DNA of 64,000 nucleotides from Plectrocnemia conspersa (GCA_009617715.1 VTFK01000117.1:620001-684000), one strand, 5' to 3'; shown: positions 1 to 15,200, numbered from the stretch's first letter. The notes: a model not told the origin generated them from the letters alone. Numbers and translations are program-made.

Positions 1-904
1 ATCATAATAGCAACAATTTGTATTGCGCGGCGGACATTAATTTGCGACCGGCGAAGCCGATAAGCGGCGAATTTGCGAAGAACTTTTGCGAGAGGAAAAA
101 ATATATACTCTATATGGAATGATGTGAATTATATAATACTTTTGCATTTTTTTAATACTACATGTAGGAAACTGTTATTTAAAACTAAAATTATATAGAC
201 TTGAGCTCAATTCGCACATAAACCCAAGAGTTTTTCAATTTCCATTGTATCTGGGAAATCGAAAGTATTCATTATCATATAATTCATTAATTTCTATTGA
301 TTATCATTATTTTATCGTGATGAATAATTCAAATAAAAATTGAGCAACATATTTAATAAAATGTTATTACTTTTATATACTTTTCTTTTAGTCTAGTATC
401 TTACGTCTTACTTAGTAGTTGTTGATTGTGTTTACCCAGTTAAAACCTCGTTTATCAGCAACGAAAAGCGACTGCTTTTATTAAGCTCTTTACTATGTGC
501 GACTGAAATCTCGTATATTATTAGTCTCAATCGAAAGATTTGTGGTTTAGGAAGTGATTATGGAAGTGATCAAGTATGGCAGCGTTCTGCCATCTAGAAA
601 TCGAACGGGTTCAATGTCCTTTGTCCTTAATTCATTTATACAAAAGCGACACTTAAATGAAATTATTCCTATGAGACAAGAGTTCACATAAGCTCATTTA
701 AATTCAGCAAATATTATTTTATGGACAGTTTCAAATTTATATACATAGGGTTAAGGATTGTTTTTTTTCACGGGGGATGGATTAAGCGAAAAGTTTATCA
801 AGCGCCACGCCCCACCGTAAGGGCAATTTTAATGTTTATAGGGCAATGCACAAATCATTAGTATTTACTACATTATTTTTTTATGATTAAATCTTCTGTT
901 GTAA

Positions 905-1197
905 CTTGACAGGCGTAAGCCCAATGCGTTACAAGCGGGGTAAATCTGTACCAACGAACAGATATAATGAAAATCTACAAGTAAATATTAACCACCAGAT
1001 TGAAAATCTGGGAATCGGTGCCATCTATATTAATAATTATAAATTATTTGTGTAATATAATTTATAACCAATAGCTGTCACTGCAGCTGGGGCCAATTTT
1101 TTTACAATAACGCATTTTTTATAAATAAAAATTCGGGGCTTAAACCCGCAACCTCAGAATTACTAGTCTGAGACATTTACGAACAACGCTATTTCGT
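905..1197 (-). repeat. tRNA-headed SINE-like repeat, copy A
   Basis: The reverse complement begins with a tRNA-like head, AATAGCGTTGTTCG then GTCTCAGA, and a B-box-like GGTTGCGGGTTTAAGCC. A body follows whose distal part (about 995-1030) contains ATAGATGG, an imperfect CAGATTTTCAATCTGG hairpin and GGTTAATATTTA. Copy B at 47,250-47,405 shares both head and distal body, which identifies a family. The body carries an extra AT-rich segment not found in copy B. Confidence 0.5.
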
Positions 1198-1199
1198 CT

Positions 1200-4100
1200 T
1201 TTTTTTTGTTTAAAAGTCGCAATTGTTGTTGTTAAGGGTAATTCACATATTTTCGTATTAAATTCTGTTAAGTAAATAAACTTTTTTTAATTATAAATCC
1301 TTACTCACCTTATTGCGCAAAATGAGTAGTGAAAGCAAGAAAAAAATCATTAGTATTCAGATGATTATTTGAATTTCGGTTTCATACCAACTACTCATGA
1401 TGTTCTTTTACTGTTGTACAAACACTCTTTGACTAATGAATCCATGAAAAATTGTCGAAAAAAAAAAAAATCTTTGCTCATAGCTAAATCTAAAAAAATC
1501 ATACTGTAGGATAGGAATAAGTTAGGCCAGACATGTTAGTTTTTCTTTAAAAAATTTGGAAGAAGATGTTATAGATATGAAAAAAATGCTTCTTAGCAAT
1601 AGCAGTGTTAGTAAGAAAATAGTGTACATTTTATTTGAAGCAGCCATTTTTTAGAATTTAATTTTAGAAATAATTTTAATGTAACAATATAATTTAAGGA
1701 TAATAAGTGAATTTTTAAAGCGCTGAAATAGGGATACACTTATAAAATAAAATAAAAAAAAAACAGAAATTCAGAAACTATTTATTATTTATCAATCTTC
1801 TGGTGATTCCTTTTTTAATATTATAACTTCACTTCTTTATTTTAATTTTCTCTTTCATGGACGCCATGTTTTGTTATAGGGAGAACATTAGGATTTTAGA
1901 GATGCTTTGCTGGGGCATAGCCAAAAATTGTTAGATAACACTGATCAATAGGGTAATTGTCTTTGAGGATAAAGAACCGTGTAATCAGATGCCTATAAAG
2001 ATTACACTGACCATATTTTTTTTTAAAACTACCCGCAACTACAATGAAGACGGCTTCACAGAAACTTATTTACTATATGTTAGTTGAATATAATTCTAAT
2101 TAAAATTTTAAATCATGATCACATATAATATTTATTATTTGTTAATAAAATAAGGTTTTGTTTCTGTTTTATATTTAAAAACCTTTTGTATATTTCCATA
2201 TATTTAAATTTAACTTAATGAAGGATTGCTTTGGATGAATATAGTTAATCAAAGGAGAATGTAGCATTAATATGTGAGCAATGTCTGAACATGTAAGCGA
2301 ACACATTTAGAGATTCTGCTTAAAGCACAGACGAATTCCTTTGCATACGAGCTAAGAGCAAGCATTAAGTGCAATATTGACTGCACCTTAGACTCTCTTG
2401 TAAAGATTGAGTTTCTGTAATATTTGGAGCGCAGCCAGTTAACTCGATGGGATGAAAAATAGCCTAGATAACACTTTGCATAATATTATTTGTATTTCAT
2501 TCTTATTAAATTTTCGGGAACATTGATTTTTCCCCGTTCGACGCCAATATAAATTACAAAACTCGAAAAGAAATACGCACTACACTTTTGGTGTGTGAAT
2601 ATATGTGTGCGATTTTTCCGCCTCCAATTTTTTTAAGTAAAAAGTTGTCGTGGAAGAAGTCGGTCGGGAAATTTTTCGAGCGGCTCCAAAGTGGCGAAAC
2701 AAAAATAAGGACTCGCGAACTTTTTCCTTTGTTGTTGGATTATCTTGCGATAAAATATTAATAAATGAGAAATTTAATTTAAATTTTTCTTTGTGGCGAA
2801 TGGCCGTCTGTTTTTTCTCTTCTATTTACTTCTGTTAATTTTAACTAGCCAGCGCGGTTCATCGATGTGTGAAAAGCGTATAATTAACAGTTAAAGTTAA
2901 AATATACTTCCTGCGCCGTCAAATGCACAATAACAATGTGAAATAATTTTTGTATTGACGCACATTAAGTAGCCAAAGATAGTGTGAGGATATTAAGCAT
3001 TATATATATTTCAAAAATTATAGTTAATCAGTTTGTAAATAGTGACTCAATATTCATTGTGGCTAGGAGATCTAAATTTTTCATTAGCAAGCACGGTATG
3101 TTTTTCTAAGTAATGTGAGCATTGAGATTTTTTTTAATTTTAAAGCTTTTAAGCTGATTTATTTGCAAAACGTTCCTGAAACATTTTAGAGTAAAAATAT
3201 AGTTACCACTCATTATTTATTTTTTTATTTAAAAGTCAAATGCAAATTTTAAATTTATTTTACATAAATATGATACAATGCTTAGATTTGATAATCATTT
3301 AACATAAATAAACGTGCGACTGAAATATCTATATGATAAAAAACTAACAAAAATATATTTTTTTTTTGTGTAGTTTCTAAACATAACTTTGGTGAATTGT
3401 ACAAAATAATAGGTATTTATTTAATTTAATATACTACTTTTGCTTAAATATTGCTTAACAATAATAATATTAAAAGAATAAAAATATTTAACTCTTTTTA
3501 CTTATTTTAATTTGATTTTTTTTTTGTATTTGCAAATATTATTTTTTTTAAATTAACACCAGTATCAATTTTACAAATAATCAAAATTATTTAATAGCAA
3601 CAACAAATTAATATTTATAAGTTTTATTTTTTTGAGAGAATAATATCCAACGAAAGCCAAACATTTGTATTTTCATACATAGTTGAAAATGATAAACAAA
3701 GTGTATTTGAATACGGATTAGGGTTTAGTTTTTCAATACCATTTTTATTCTCAAAGCGAAACCATTTTGTGATGATTTTTTTGATATTCTTTTATCCTTA
3801 TCCTCTATATATCTTATATCCTAAATAGATATTGCAAATAAATTAAAATTAGGTGAAACATAAATTTGTTTTTGGTTTTCCAAACATATGTGGAAAAACA
3901 CAATAACCGTCGAGTTTTGTTTATCTTAACAAAATACACAATAAAATCGCAACCAATATGTATTTTAAAGACAAAAATTAGTCAGAATTATAATACACCA
4001 CTAAACACTATTTTACTTAAATTTAAAAAAACACAGACCGCGTTATTAAATATGTGCTTTCTGGTCATATTTTTAATTATAACAATTACCTTTTACATAA

Positions 4101-7040
4101 TCGCTTTACAAAGTATAACTGAACTTGCCATATTTAATACGTTGAAATAATAAGGGCTAACTAAATAAGTTATTTTAGTGCAATTATGTAGATTCTATCA
4201 TTAATTACAAAAAATATTATTTATACATCACCAAAAATAGCACTTAATTTTTTCAAACGATTTAATTTACAAAAAAAAAACACATTTTCTATTTTAAAAT
4301 TATAAATGTATATTAGAGCTCAGATATAAAAAAAAATATATTTATTGTAACATACATTATCAAACCCATTTAGAAAAATGTATACTGTGTAAAATGTGAT
4401 ATTATCGAGTAAAACTTAAATAAATATATTTACTTTAGAGTGTAAATTCACGTTCTTTGTGGCAAGAAAAAAAGCAAATTTAGGCACATTTTTACTTTAT
4501 AGTATTTGTTTTTGAGAACTTTTTGCTAAAAATGCCACATCGAGAATTTTTATTTCCTTGAGAAATCAGAAAATTTTTCAAGTCTTTTTTATTAAAAATT
4601 ACATTTGTACGAATATTCCTAATTTTTTACAAGCAATGTATTTTTTTTATACTACTGCATAAACCCTTTCTTAGTATCGGTATTATATGTTTGAAAATAT
4701 GCATGCTTTTTTAGAAGTTTTTAATAAATGGCATATACATAATTGTTTTCCGATTTTCTCAAATACTCTAATCTGCCTTTATCTCCGCTTTAGTAATTTT
4801 AAAACTACATTAATATTTAGAGATAACCACTCCGCATGAAAATAGGAAGTTTGCAAAAATGTATAAGGGCTTTCCACAAAGTTACGCCATAAAATTTCCC
4901 TGTCGGTGAACTAAATCTCGTTTTATTAATAATTCGAAGACTTTTTTATTTTCATCTTGTTCGAAATATAAAAAATATAAAGTAACAATAGCTGTTTAAA
5001 ACCATTTTCTTTACGCTTTGGGTATAAATAGTGAATCCCGAAATTCTTTTACAACTCGACGCTCTGTAATCAATCGAAGTAAATCGATCCGGTGTGGTCC
5101 TTTATAATTTCATTATAACAAGTCATCCTATTACAGATTGTTCACTCCGTCGATCATATAGTTTAATGTTTATTAATAATATAAAGATTTATACAATAAT
5201 GTACTGTTTTATTTTAATCACATAATATATAATACATTGTTGTTTTATTCTTGAGGAAATCATGAAATGAAAATGTGTATTCTCATTTCTCGAAAAGAAA
5301 AACATTGAGAAACCAGAATGCTTATTCGTAGTACATAGACTTATTTCTGAATGTTAAAAAGGGTAAATTAATATAAGTGCTTTTCTTCGTGCGAAATCTA
5401 TTAATAATACAACTTCTTTTAAATATTTTTTATTTAAATACAAATTTAAATTTTATTTTAGATAAAGCACGTACATTGTGTAACAGAATAATAACGCGGA
5501 ATTTATTAAATATGTCGTAGTTGCGTTTTTATATATATAAAAATCCTTTCGAGGCAAAATATTTCGTTTTCGACTCTACGCTATTTGCAAAAGCCTTTGT
5601 GTACATTTTTTTGTTTTGATTCACATCAACTTTTGTATTTTTTTCTCTTTTTTATAATGAAACTTTCGAATAGTTAATTTTAAAACATTCTAAACCGTTT
5701 TACCTAAATTGCTGGTGATTTAAACCGCTAGACTAGAATGAGCGAATTAAAGTTGTTTTCAAGTAATAAAACTCTAATGCTATATACTGTTTATATGTAG
5801 TGTGAAAACACCATTTAAACAATAATCATTTTATTTTAAGTTAAATATATTTAACAGTGATACAATAATCATATAATAAAACTTAAAGTCACATTATAAT
5901 ACAGGAAATTGGTTTTATTACAATTTAATAATAACTGTCATTACTTGTTAGCTCTTTGAGTAAATCCTGTACATTTCATATAATTGAATTTTTAATTATG
6001 TAATATTTACATCTGCTGTAGTCTCGTGTTTTTAAAATTACTGCAACCGTTTCAACTCAAAATGACGTAAATATTTTTAAATTGCTTGGTTTTAAGTTAA
6101 ATACCTTTATCTTAGTATTTACTCAACTTAAAATTTAATAGTATCTTTTTGTAGTCTTATTAAGACAGCCAAAGCTTAACAGGTATGTCGATTGGAAGAC
6201 GGGTAGTACATCTACGAATATTTTACTGGTATATACCTATAATCTGTCTTTATCTAACAATACACGACCAGCAGGAAAAACATTCCAATCCCCTTGATTA
6301 AATTTGCTTTTATGGAAAATGTAGGTCGTAAATCTTAGCGCAATCACAATAGCCTTTTGTTAACGAGCTTCGTTCATATGGCGAGAGATAAAAACGTGAA
6401 ACGACAACAAGACAGTGTTTACTTTCAATATTGAAACAGCGATATTTGCACAATTTTGACACGGTAAAATTCAAGATCAGGGCTAATATTTGCTCTGAAA
6501 AGCTCGCGGAATGAGTAATTGAATTTTTGTCGCTGCGCAAACACATGCACGAGTACCGTTTGCGATAATCCGACTTAAAATGGTTGCAGACCCTTGACGA
6601 AATCAAATTTAGTACTTTAATATTATGTTTGGAAAATTGTCAACAATGTTTTTTAATTTATACTTAAAATATCATTAAAACAACCGTTCGAGAATTAAGC
6701 AAGTCACAAATAATCTTTAATGTGTAGTTAAAATAGATTTTTTTCAAGAAAGCTTCAATACATGTGATTTCATATTTTATTAGTACATGTTAGACCCCCT
6801 AATAGTACACTAATGACTATTTTAAATAAATGTTGATTCACCCTTAAGTGAATTTATATTCGTACTTAATCAGACCAATCTTATATAATTATTTTTCTGA
6901 ATTTTTTACTAAAAATATAGGGGTTTATAAAACGTCAACTGGATTTTTATACTTTTTAGAACACAAAATCTTATCTATGCCCAAAAAAATTATATATTAG
7001 GAATAATGATAAAAAAACTGTTTTCTAATACAATTTCTAC
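1200..7040. other. AT-rich non-coding desert
   Basis: Mostly homopolymer-rich AT sequence. A GC-richer patch at 2,525-2,720 and the open frame at 2,650-2,838 are not recognised. Nothing else could be supported. Confidence 0.6.
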
Positions 7041-7049
7041 AGAGCTGCA

Positions 7050-7200
7050 TATTGTATGAATTTCATATGAAAATAATGCAACAGCTGTTACAAAAAATAT
7101 TTTTGCAATTTTTGGCGACATATTTAATGTCAAACAGTGTCATAGATGGTTTAAGAAATCCGGTATTTTTGATATTATGTATAAGTCTTGAAGTGGAATA
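7050..7200 (+). mobile_element. Decayed mariner transposase N-terminal fragment
   Basis: One frame reads NNATAVTKNIFAIFGDIFNV, then KQCHRWFKKSGIFDIMYKS, a stop, and SGIG. This matches the helix-turn-helix region of mariner transposases (xNATxxxxxIxxxFGxxxVxxxxxxRWFxKFRxGDFxxxDxxRSGRP), where RWFKK and a following SG are landmarks. Stops occur before and within, so it is a dead fragment. No catalytic D,D34D part and no terminal repeats were identified nearby. Confidence 0.6.
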
Positions 7201-7219
7201 GGTAATAATAGAATTGAAG

Positions 7220-10200
7220 CATATCTAACGGTCACCATTAAATGTATTTTGTGGTCTACTACCCCAAAATATTCCCAAGAGATTCAGTGTTTGCGTTCCC
7301 CGTAAATTTTCAGATCACTATAGAACAACAATAACGGAAAAGTAATAATTACAGAAGGAATTTTTTATTCACTGTGAATAAAAAATTTCTACTCTATTTG
7401 AATCTAACTAAAAAAACAATTGCTATCTCACCCAAAAAGGGCGATTTCAACTCCCTATCTGGATTTCACCCTAAAAATACTTTTCATGTGTATTGTAGAA
7501 TTTCAAATTATTATTCATTTTAAAGTATTAAAACTAGATGAAACAGTTACAACAGAAGTGTATAATATACTTTTAATTGTGGAATAAAAAACATTATATG
7601 GCTTTTATTATATATTATACTAGAATTTTCTAATAATTACTTTTTATACCTTCAAAATTACCGATAAACTAGTATTATTGTTTCAGTAATTTTTATGTCA
7701 TAGTATTAATGAATTTACATGGGCTTATGCGATAAAGAACATATTTAATCTATCTGGAAATGTTAAAAGAAAATATTATATGGCATACTTTAACATGTAA
7801 ACATTTAAAGATTAATTCCAGCACTAGTAAAACTATTTTTTTCTTAACTATAAATCGCAAATTAATAATGATCAAATAACTTTATTAATAATGTTTAAAT
7901 AAAATTATAGTTTCTGTCCTCAAATATATCTTTTGTAAGATTAATTATTTGTTAATTGTCTTATTAGTCCATCCAGAAGAACAAGTGGCAATGACTTCAA
8001 AAGTATTAGAATTTCAGACCCAGCTCCTAATATAATATTTTCACACCAACAAATATTTTAATGGAAGTCTGCCTTAATGCAATTTCACTAAGAACCCACC
8101 AAAGTTTCGACATAATACGTATCCCATTTTCTTCCGAGGCAAAATGCACTAAAGATAAAACAAATTTCTATTTCGCAAACCATACAGCCGCCGTCTTTTG
8201 TATGGTTATGGCCAGACGATATCCACTCCGTAAGCCGTCTGAAGCCCTCAACTACTTTTCAGATGTTACATTTAATCTTTTCTAATCCTCTGTGTATTCG
8301 CTTCGCTCGAGAATTATGAAATGCACTCGACGGAAAGAAGATACTTGCATTATAAAACGTCTTCATTTATTTCATATTAGAATGTATTGTATATATATAA
8401 TATATTACTCACTATGTTTTCTCATAATAAGCACTTTTGATATTTTAAAATAAATAAGCTTTAAAAATTATCTAGTTGAATAATAAAATTCACTATTTGT
8501 TACATAATAAACTTTGTGTAAAGATTAGTACAATTAAAACGTATTGGAAATTTTATGCTTTTTTACTTTTTGCCTTATATATCAAAGTTGTATTAATGGT
8601 TTTTGTGCTCTGAAAGTCATACACAGACTTACGACTCATTACTAAATGTGCAAAAAAAATGATTAAATGTGCACCATAGTTTCTCATGTTTTTTTGCTTG
8701 TGGTTACACAAAAAAGCGATATGAAATCTGACTTGCAGAATAAATTTATAACAGCGCTGCTTATTTTTTTCCTTACACTATTTTAACCGAGGATTGGGAT
8801 TTCTCTAATTCTGAAAGAAGTTAAATAATTTTATTCAGACCTTCTAGTCATTAAAGTAGAAGGATTTCGATTTATATTGCGGCAGCTTTGGCAACGATAA
8901 AATTGTACATGCTTGCTCGGAGGTGATATTTTTCCTATCTGTATTTTTTAAATAGGGTTAGCTTAAATTGTTCCCATTGTTCGTTTCAGCAGAATATATC
9001 TTGTTTATGATTTAGTAATTTTTTATAAATATTTAAAAATGTCTTTATGGCCGTCTTTTATTAAAAACAATTTACTTTAAGGATTATTTTGTGTTGTGTT
9101 AATATATTTAAATTTATAGAATTCACTTGTAGCTTCTGTTTTAGCTATTATTTTTTATACTAGGCAATTTATTAAGTTAATATTTAATCTTTATATTTAA
9201 GGAAAAAAACTAAAAACTTTTCATAATATAGACAAAAGAAAAAAAAACATAAGATTAAGTGGTAGTTTCACTGCAAATTTAGAAACATTGATATGTTGTC
9301 TTTAGCATCTAGATCAATATGTGCTTTGCCATTTTGCGTGTGTTGTTTAAATATAAGGTTGTTTTTATCGTAATTACCGATATACGACATTAGTGGGTTG
9401 GCGTATTAAATAATATTTTTATTATATTTTCCGGTATGAAAAAATTTTCTTTAATTGTTGGTATTTAAAGGCTTATGTACATTTTTAAAACAAGTACTAA
9501 AAATGAATTGTATATTATTTTTATAGCTTTATTTTTAATGACTCAAATTTCGAAGTAAATGTTCAAAAGTGAATGCCGGTAGAAGTGTCTTTGAGAAAGT
9601 CTCAGGGGAGTTCTTAGACAAGTGTCCAAAGGAAAGTCTTTAGACAAAATGTCTGAGAGAGTCTTCGCAGGGAGTTATTATTAGTTGCCCGCGTGTTCAT
9701 ATTTATACCCACGGCCTCCTCTATGGAAAAAAATGTTCTTTGCTTCTTTTCGGTGGGTCGAATAATAACAAAAGGGTTATAAGTTTTTAAAATAAATTGG
9801 CGTTGACCGCTAAAGCAGATTACCAGCGGCCATTTTAAAGACAGTCCCTAATGCACGCGTTAATTTTTTCCAAGGTGACGGATTTATTTAAGACTGATAT
9901 TTAAGTTAAGCTGTTGAAAGGTTTGTTTCGATGATTTATCTCATTTTAACAGAGAAATTTATATTTTCGTAGACGGTTAAAACATTTTATTACGTACCGA
10001 ATTTACATTTTTATTAGCATAAGTTGATCCCTCTAATTGTTAATAGAAAAGTGGTTCAATTGACGAACCCAACATATCTATAAACACCTTAATTAAATCT
10101 TTTAAATAATCATCATAACAGGTCACTCCAACACTTTATTTATTATATGTTTTTGTATTTTAAAGATATTAACTTTTATAAGGTGTAATTTTATTAAGCA

Positions 10201-12167
10201 CATTTCACAATATATAGGTATCCGTCTTTCTTTTAACTTTTCATTGTTAAAGATTATTATGGCGCTATATTTACTTTCTATTATTAACCTATTTTCTCGA
10301 TTGATGATATTATAGAAAATCTTGATCTCACTCCTCTTATAGCGTTTATAATGACTATACGCCTTTACACATTGTTACTTTTCATCTGCGATTAATTTCG
10401 TCTGAATATCTAGAAAAGTTTCTTTATGAATTTTGCCGGCAGTCGTTCTTGGACACCCCGGCTCTTCTATTATGTAGAGTTTGGTTCTCTTTTCTCTTTC
10501 AGTGTGAGTTAAATACAGATTTATTATTCAAATAATCTTATATAAGCTCACCCTTAGCGCTCCACAGACTAAATCAAAACTCGCCATAGAAATGTACGTG
10601 TGGTTTCAGGAATTTCAAAGGAAACTTGGACCACAATTACATGCTTAAAGGTCATGCAAAGCAGATCAGAATGGACCACAAGGCTTATACAGTATGCAAC
10701 TGCTTTATATGCCTGATTGACATACAAAGCCACATTGTACTAGCTACACCGGCATAATCTTGATCATCAAACAACTCTAAGCCATTCCGGAGCAATGTGA
10801 GGCAACTATTGTGTTACACAATGTGAGACATCAATCCGCTTATAACTATATTTAAAACCGCAAGAGGATTAAAAGTTAATGAATACGACATTAGACAACA
10901 AACGTTTATTTCGCAAAAATACATCTATAATATTATATAATCCGTCGAATATATTTTTGTCAACAACATTGCGAATAATTGCCATTAAGTACACAACATA
11001 TTTCTGTCAAGTTGAAGCATATGATTTTTTGATTTACTTTTAATTTATACGGACATGTATTTATTTATGAAACACTGGTTTTAAAAATACATATAACTAA
11101 ATATTTTGCGCATGGCTCATTGCTTGATTTGTTACAACCTTATAGCATAGTTGATTTTGGTTTTTACCCCTAATCAATAATGAGTATTTTCAAATAGAAT
11201 CATATCATTTATATCGTTTTACTTAACAATCAGCTAATTAAATTACGTTACACCTTTTTAGTTATATTATCATTGTATTATTGTACTTATCAACTTGTTG
11301 TCAAACAAGTCTTTGCGTGACTATATTTAATTATCTGTGAAATTTAAAAAAATAAGATATAATCTCAAGGGCGCAATATATACATATTTTTAAACTAAAT
11401 CATGTAAATTGACTGTTGAAATTAGTCATTAATAAGTCCGTTACCATAATGGTAATATAATTTTTTGGTAGGTTAGCTACGTTGATAACTAAATATAACT
11501 ATTGTACACACGTATATAACTACATATTTATATTTTGCTTGTAGATTATAGTCGACACACTCCATAATGTTTAAATTACATATTTTTTATTATAAACTTT
11601 AGCTGGCGTGCGCCGAGTATAAATAAATATAAAAATCTAATATTTCATATGCTTCGACCTAAAAAATTTCCAGTGACAATTATTCGCACTATAAACTATA
11701 CATCAATACATTAATACGAACCTAACATCAATTCTCAGGCAATTCACTACAAAGTCCACAATAAGAATTTATTTTAGTACTGGCACTTCACATCGATTTT
11801 CGCTTGGGCTTTCAAAAGTATCCGACATTAAACCTTTTTGCCGTATTGCGCCAACCGACAATCATATTCATAAGGAAAACTTATGCGAAACCGCAATTTG
11901 GAAATCTGACAAAAATCATCATAAAATCTGTACAACAAAAGCTTTGCTTACAATCCAAATTAAATTGCGACTAAACATCGTGTGCTGGAGAAAAGCAATT
12001 TGTATAATATAACCATATTAGATAGGACACTAAAAACAAGTTTTGTTTGGTGTATGTAGCTTATTAATTAGCGGTTTGAGTCAAAGCACAGTGACCAGAG
12101 CGAGAGAGAGAATCAGTTTATACTTCGTGGCTGTCCTGGCGTGTGTTTTAATTGAATTTTGCTTTGT
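7220..12167. other. Non-coding stretch downstream of the MINDY gene
   Basis: Apart from the GTCT/AGAC tandem block at 9.59 kb, no gene was seen. 8,040-8,340 and 10,420-10,860 are somewhat GC-richer but have no recognised protein or repeat. The 3' UTR of the MINDY gene should lie just below 12,168. Confidence 0.5.
9586..9680. repeat. Tandem block rich in GTCT/AGAC
   Basis: Two imperfect copies about 64 bp apart (near 9,587-9,616 and 9,651-9,680) share GTCT, GAGA, AGTCT, GGGAGTT and TTA in order. Together the block has at least five GTCT and two AGAC, including GTCTTTAGAC. GTCT/AGAC is the core SMAD recognition motif, but the cluster could simply reflect the duplication. Confidence 0.45.
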
Positions 12168-12234
12168 CTAATTTGCAACAGTTTCGCCGACGTAAGGAGT
12201 TTGTCCAGTCCATGTTACTCTTGCCTCTTGCCAC
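12168..12234 (-). CDS. MINDY-4B-like gene, terminal exon and stop
   Basis: Acceptor TTCTTTAG; the G completes the Lys codon of HTKW. Encodes WQEARVTWTGQTPYVGETVA, then Asn and TAG at 12168-12170. Family members end with a similar (I/H)TKWxxAxVxWxG block, so the gene is full length at its 3' end. No polyadenylation signal could be assigned with confidence. Confidence 0.85.
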
Positions 12235-15200
12235 CTAAAGAATAATTAAAAAATAATTTTATTATCAAACAACAATGTTATTTTAATATCTACTATACTT
12301 TGTGTGGATTAATTTTTCAAGAGGCGTTGCGTTTATATCGTCTTTTGTGGCACTTCCACCCTCGTGATGACTGCGAGTGTCTACCGATAAGAACACTTGA
12401 CAGCCTCCGCATGTGTAATAATGAAGGTCAAATCTGAAAAATAAAATATATCTAAATAAAAAAAATGTTACAAATAAAAAAAAATACAGAAAACGTTCGT
12501 CAATAAATTATTTAGGCCTTTTTATTATTATTTTTACGTCACATATTTAGAACAATATTTTTACTAAATGTTTCAATTTTTTACTACAATCACAAGATTA
12601 TTTATACACAACACAAACAATAATGGACCCAACTCAAATCCATAAATTACTTCTTTCATTTAAAATATTTTTTTCATGTATAACTTTATGTTATATATGA
12701 ATTAAATATGCTTTATACTATTAAAATTAACTAGTATAAATACTTATTTTTTATAAATCATAACAGCTGACAATTTACCAACTTTATAAAAAAAAATCTG
12801 TTTTAGTTAGCATATTAAAAAATCTATTTTTTTTTTTGATTTTACTGTTCACTAATAATATAAGCAACTACGTAAACATTATTTATATGTTTAATAATAA
12901 TATCCAGTAATTTTTCTTTATTCTATTAATATTATTATAAAATGTACGAAATACAATGCCCGACATTTATTTTCATTTGATTATTATCTGTTTCTTATTC
13001 ATATATTACTATATTTCCTAAAACGCTTGAAAATCAATCAATATATATAATTGAGTTGAGAATAACACTAATAAAAAATCAAAGTTACAAGGGCGAATTT
13101 AAGTTCAAATTTACGAATGTGGGGTTTTGACCCACCTGCACAATATGTTACAATTTTTCAGTTATTCTAACAATCGAAATAGGAGATCAACTTGTCTGAA
13201 GTAGGGCCACACATAGTATTTTTTACAATAATGGGAGAGAGATCTCGTGACCAAATAGTTGCGTTAATAATTAAAAATATTGTACGGACCACAATATGGC
13301 ATATTCATCCCGAAACGTTATTCACTCATAAGTACCGCCAAAAAAAATACTTTTTGTTTGGAAAGGACGCATGCTAGCTAGACAATTCATTCTATTGTTA
13401 TACTACCTTTTAGTTACCGATCGTTTTATAATACATATAATATATTTTTTTATGCTTAGCTCGGAATCTAGATAGGTTTTGCTATTTGCCCTTTAGCTAA
13501 TCATTGTCTTCTACGATGATTGTTGACGTACAACACCTTTATTTTCGGAAATCATATTATCGTAAAAAGAGACCAGCTTTAAGATATAAAATCCTTTGTG
13601 AAATGCGGATTTTGTTTGGCAATTTTTTGTGCATTTGTTTGGAATATATACATTATCTCCAAGCTTTCCCAATCTTATTTATATGTATATGCACTGTTAA
13701 ATCAAACTGGTTTAGTTTATCGTCTAATGGATTGTTTAAATCATCGTCTATTTCTTCTGTATTATTTTTAACGTAGTTATTAGAACAAACCTTTTAAACC
13801 ATCTTTGAAATAAACGGATTTTTAAACAAATTCTTACTGCTTTACAAATATTTAGTTTCGGTTTTTATTTAAAAAAATTGCTAAGTCATACAATTTCGTA
13901 TAAATTGTTCACTCGGTAAAAATTCTGCATTCGTTAAATTTTAGAGTCAATATTTATTTAAATATTAGAATAAAGAGTTTAGTGCATCAACACAAACATA
14001 ACAAAATACATACTTAGGTTTCAACTTAAATTTAAAAAAATTACATTTATTTTGGCATTACCTAATAGATAATGCTTACCTTCACCAAAAAAAATGAATG
14101 CTTACTAATGTTAATGTAAAAGTTAATGTTTAATGTACATATAATCTACAATAATAAGCAATTGTTTATATAGCATTTTTCAACCATATATATATTTTAA
14201 TTATATTGATACATTAATAATGATAAAACTTTTCTCGAAAGCAAATTGATGGGAAAAATTACCTATAGGTCGCAATTTAACAAATATGAAATAAGTTTAT
14301 CGTAAGATATTATCGTATTCGTTAATGACTTGTTTATCTTTATTTTAGTAAAAACATACAAATATTATTTTTTTATTAGATAAATTAAATAATATACATA
14401 TTTATACAGCAAAAGAAAACTAAGCATATCAAAGCACACTTACGTTACGTAATTAAAAAATGCACATTGCTAATATATATGAAACAGCTTTAAATGTATG
14501 TAAAATTATATATATCTAATTTTTAATATTTGTGGCAAACCTTTCTGAGATAAAGATTGTGAGAAAATCTTTATGTTAATGTATTATATATACGCAGCGG
14601 TCAAAAGACCTTCCACGTTTGCCCCTATCTACCGTATTATAATATTGTTAGGGGAAACTGTAATATTTTATCACACCGCGCACAACTTTCGACTCTGTAT
14701 AATTAATATATAATATATGAGTCATATTTTATCTCCAGTAATGTTTGCATAGGACTAAAACACCAGTCGGTAGTCACAGAGCGGCTCGGCTGCCGATAGT
14801 CATTAAAGTCAGAGCGAAATAATATTTGCACAGCCCACGAGTCTTAACTAAACTTTAATTAGAGCCGGTGGTAGCTCATCTCGAGCTGGAAGTGTTATGG
14901 TAAAATATACTCAGAATTCGTATCAAAGTTTTAAATAGCTTTTGTGAATTATTATAAGAATGTAAATTAGATTTTTTTAAATTAATATACCTCCTTTCAG
15001 CGTGGTAGTTCCTCAGCAGCTCTCTGTTTGTGTTGAACATGATTCCAAAATGACTCATGCAATAAGAGACCTGGAAATAATAACAAATATTAGGGATGCA
15101 ATATTATATTGAATAAAAATCAAACTAACCCAAATTAAATATTTATTTTATTCAACATATGTATTTTTTATAATTTAATCTGTTTACGCTAAGAGAATAA

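Noticed and set aside
3866..4150. 94-codon plus-strand frame in AT-rich DNA
   Set aside because: Lys/Ile/Asn/Phe-rich translation expected from A+T bias; no family, promoter or splice support.
6310..6606. 98-codon minus-strand open frame
   Set aside because: No recognised motif, no convincing splice sites or start context; Cys/Ser-rich composition looks like chance in a GC-richer patch.
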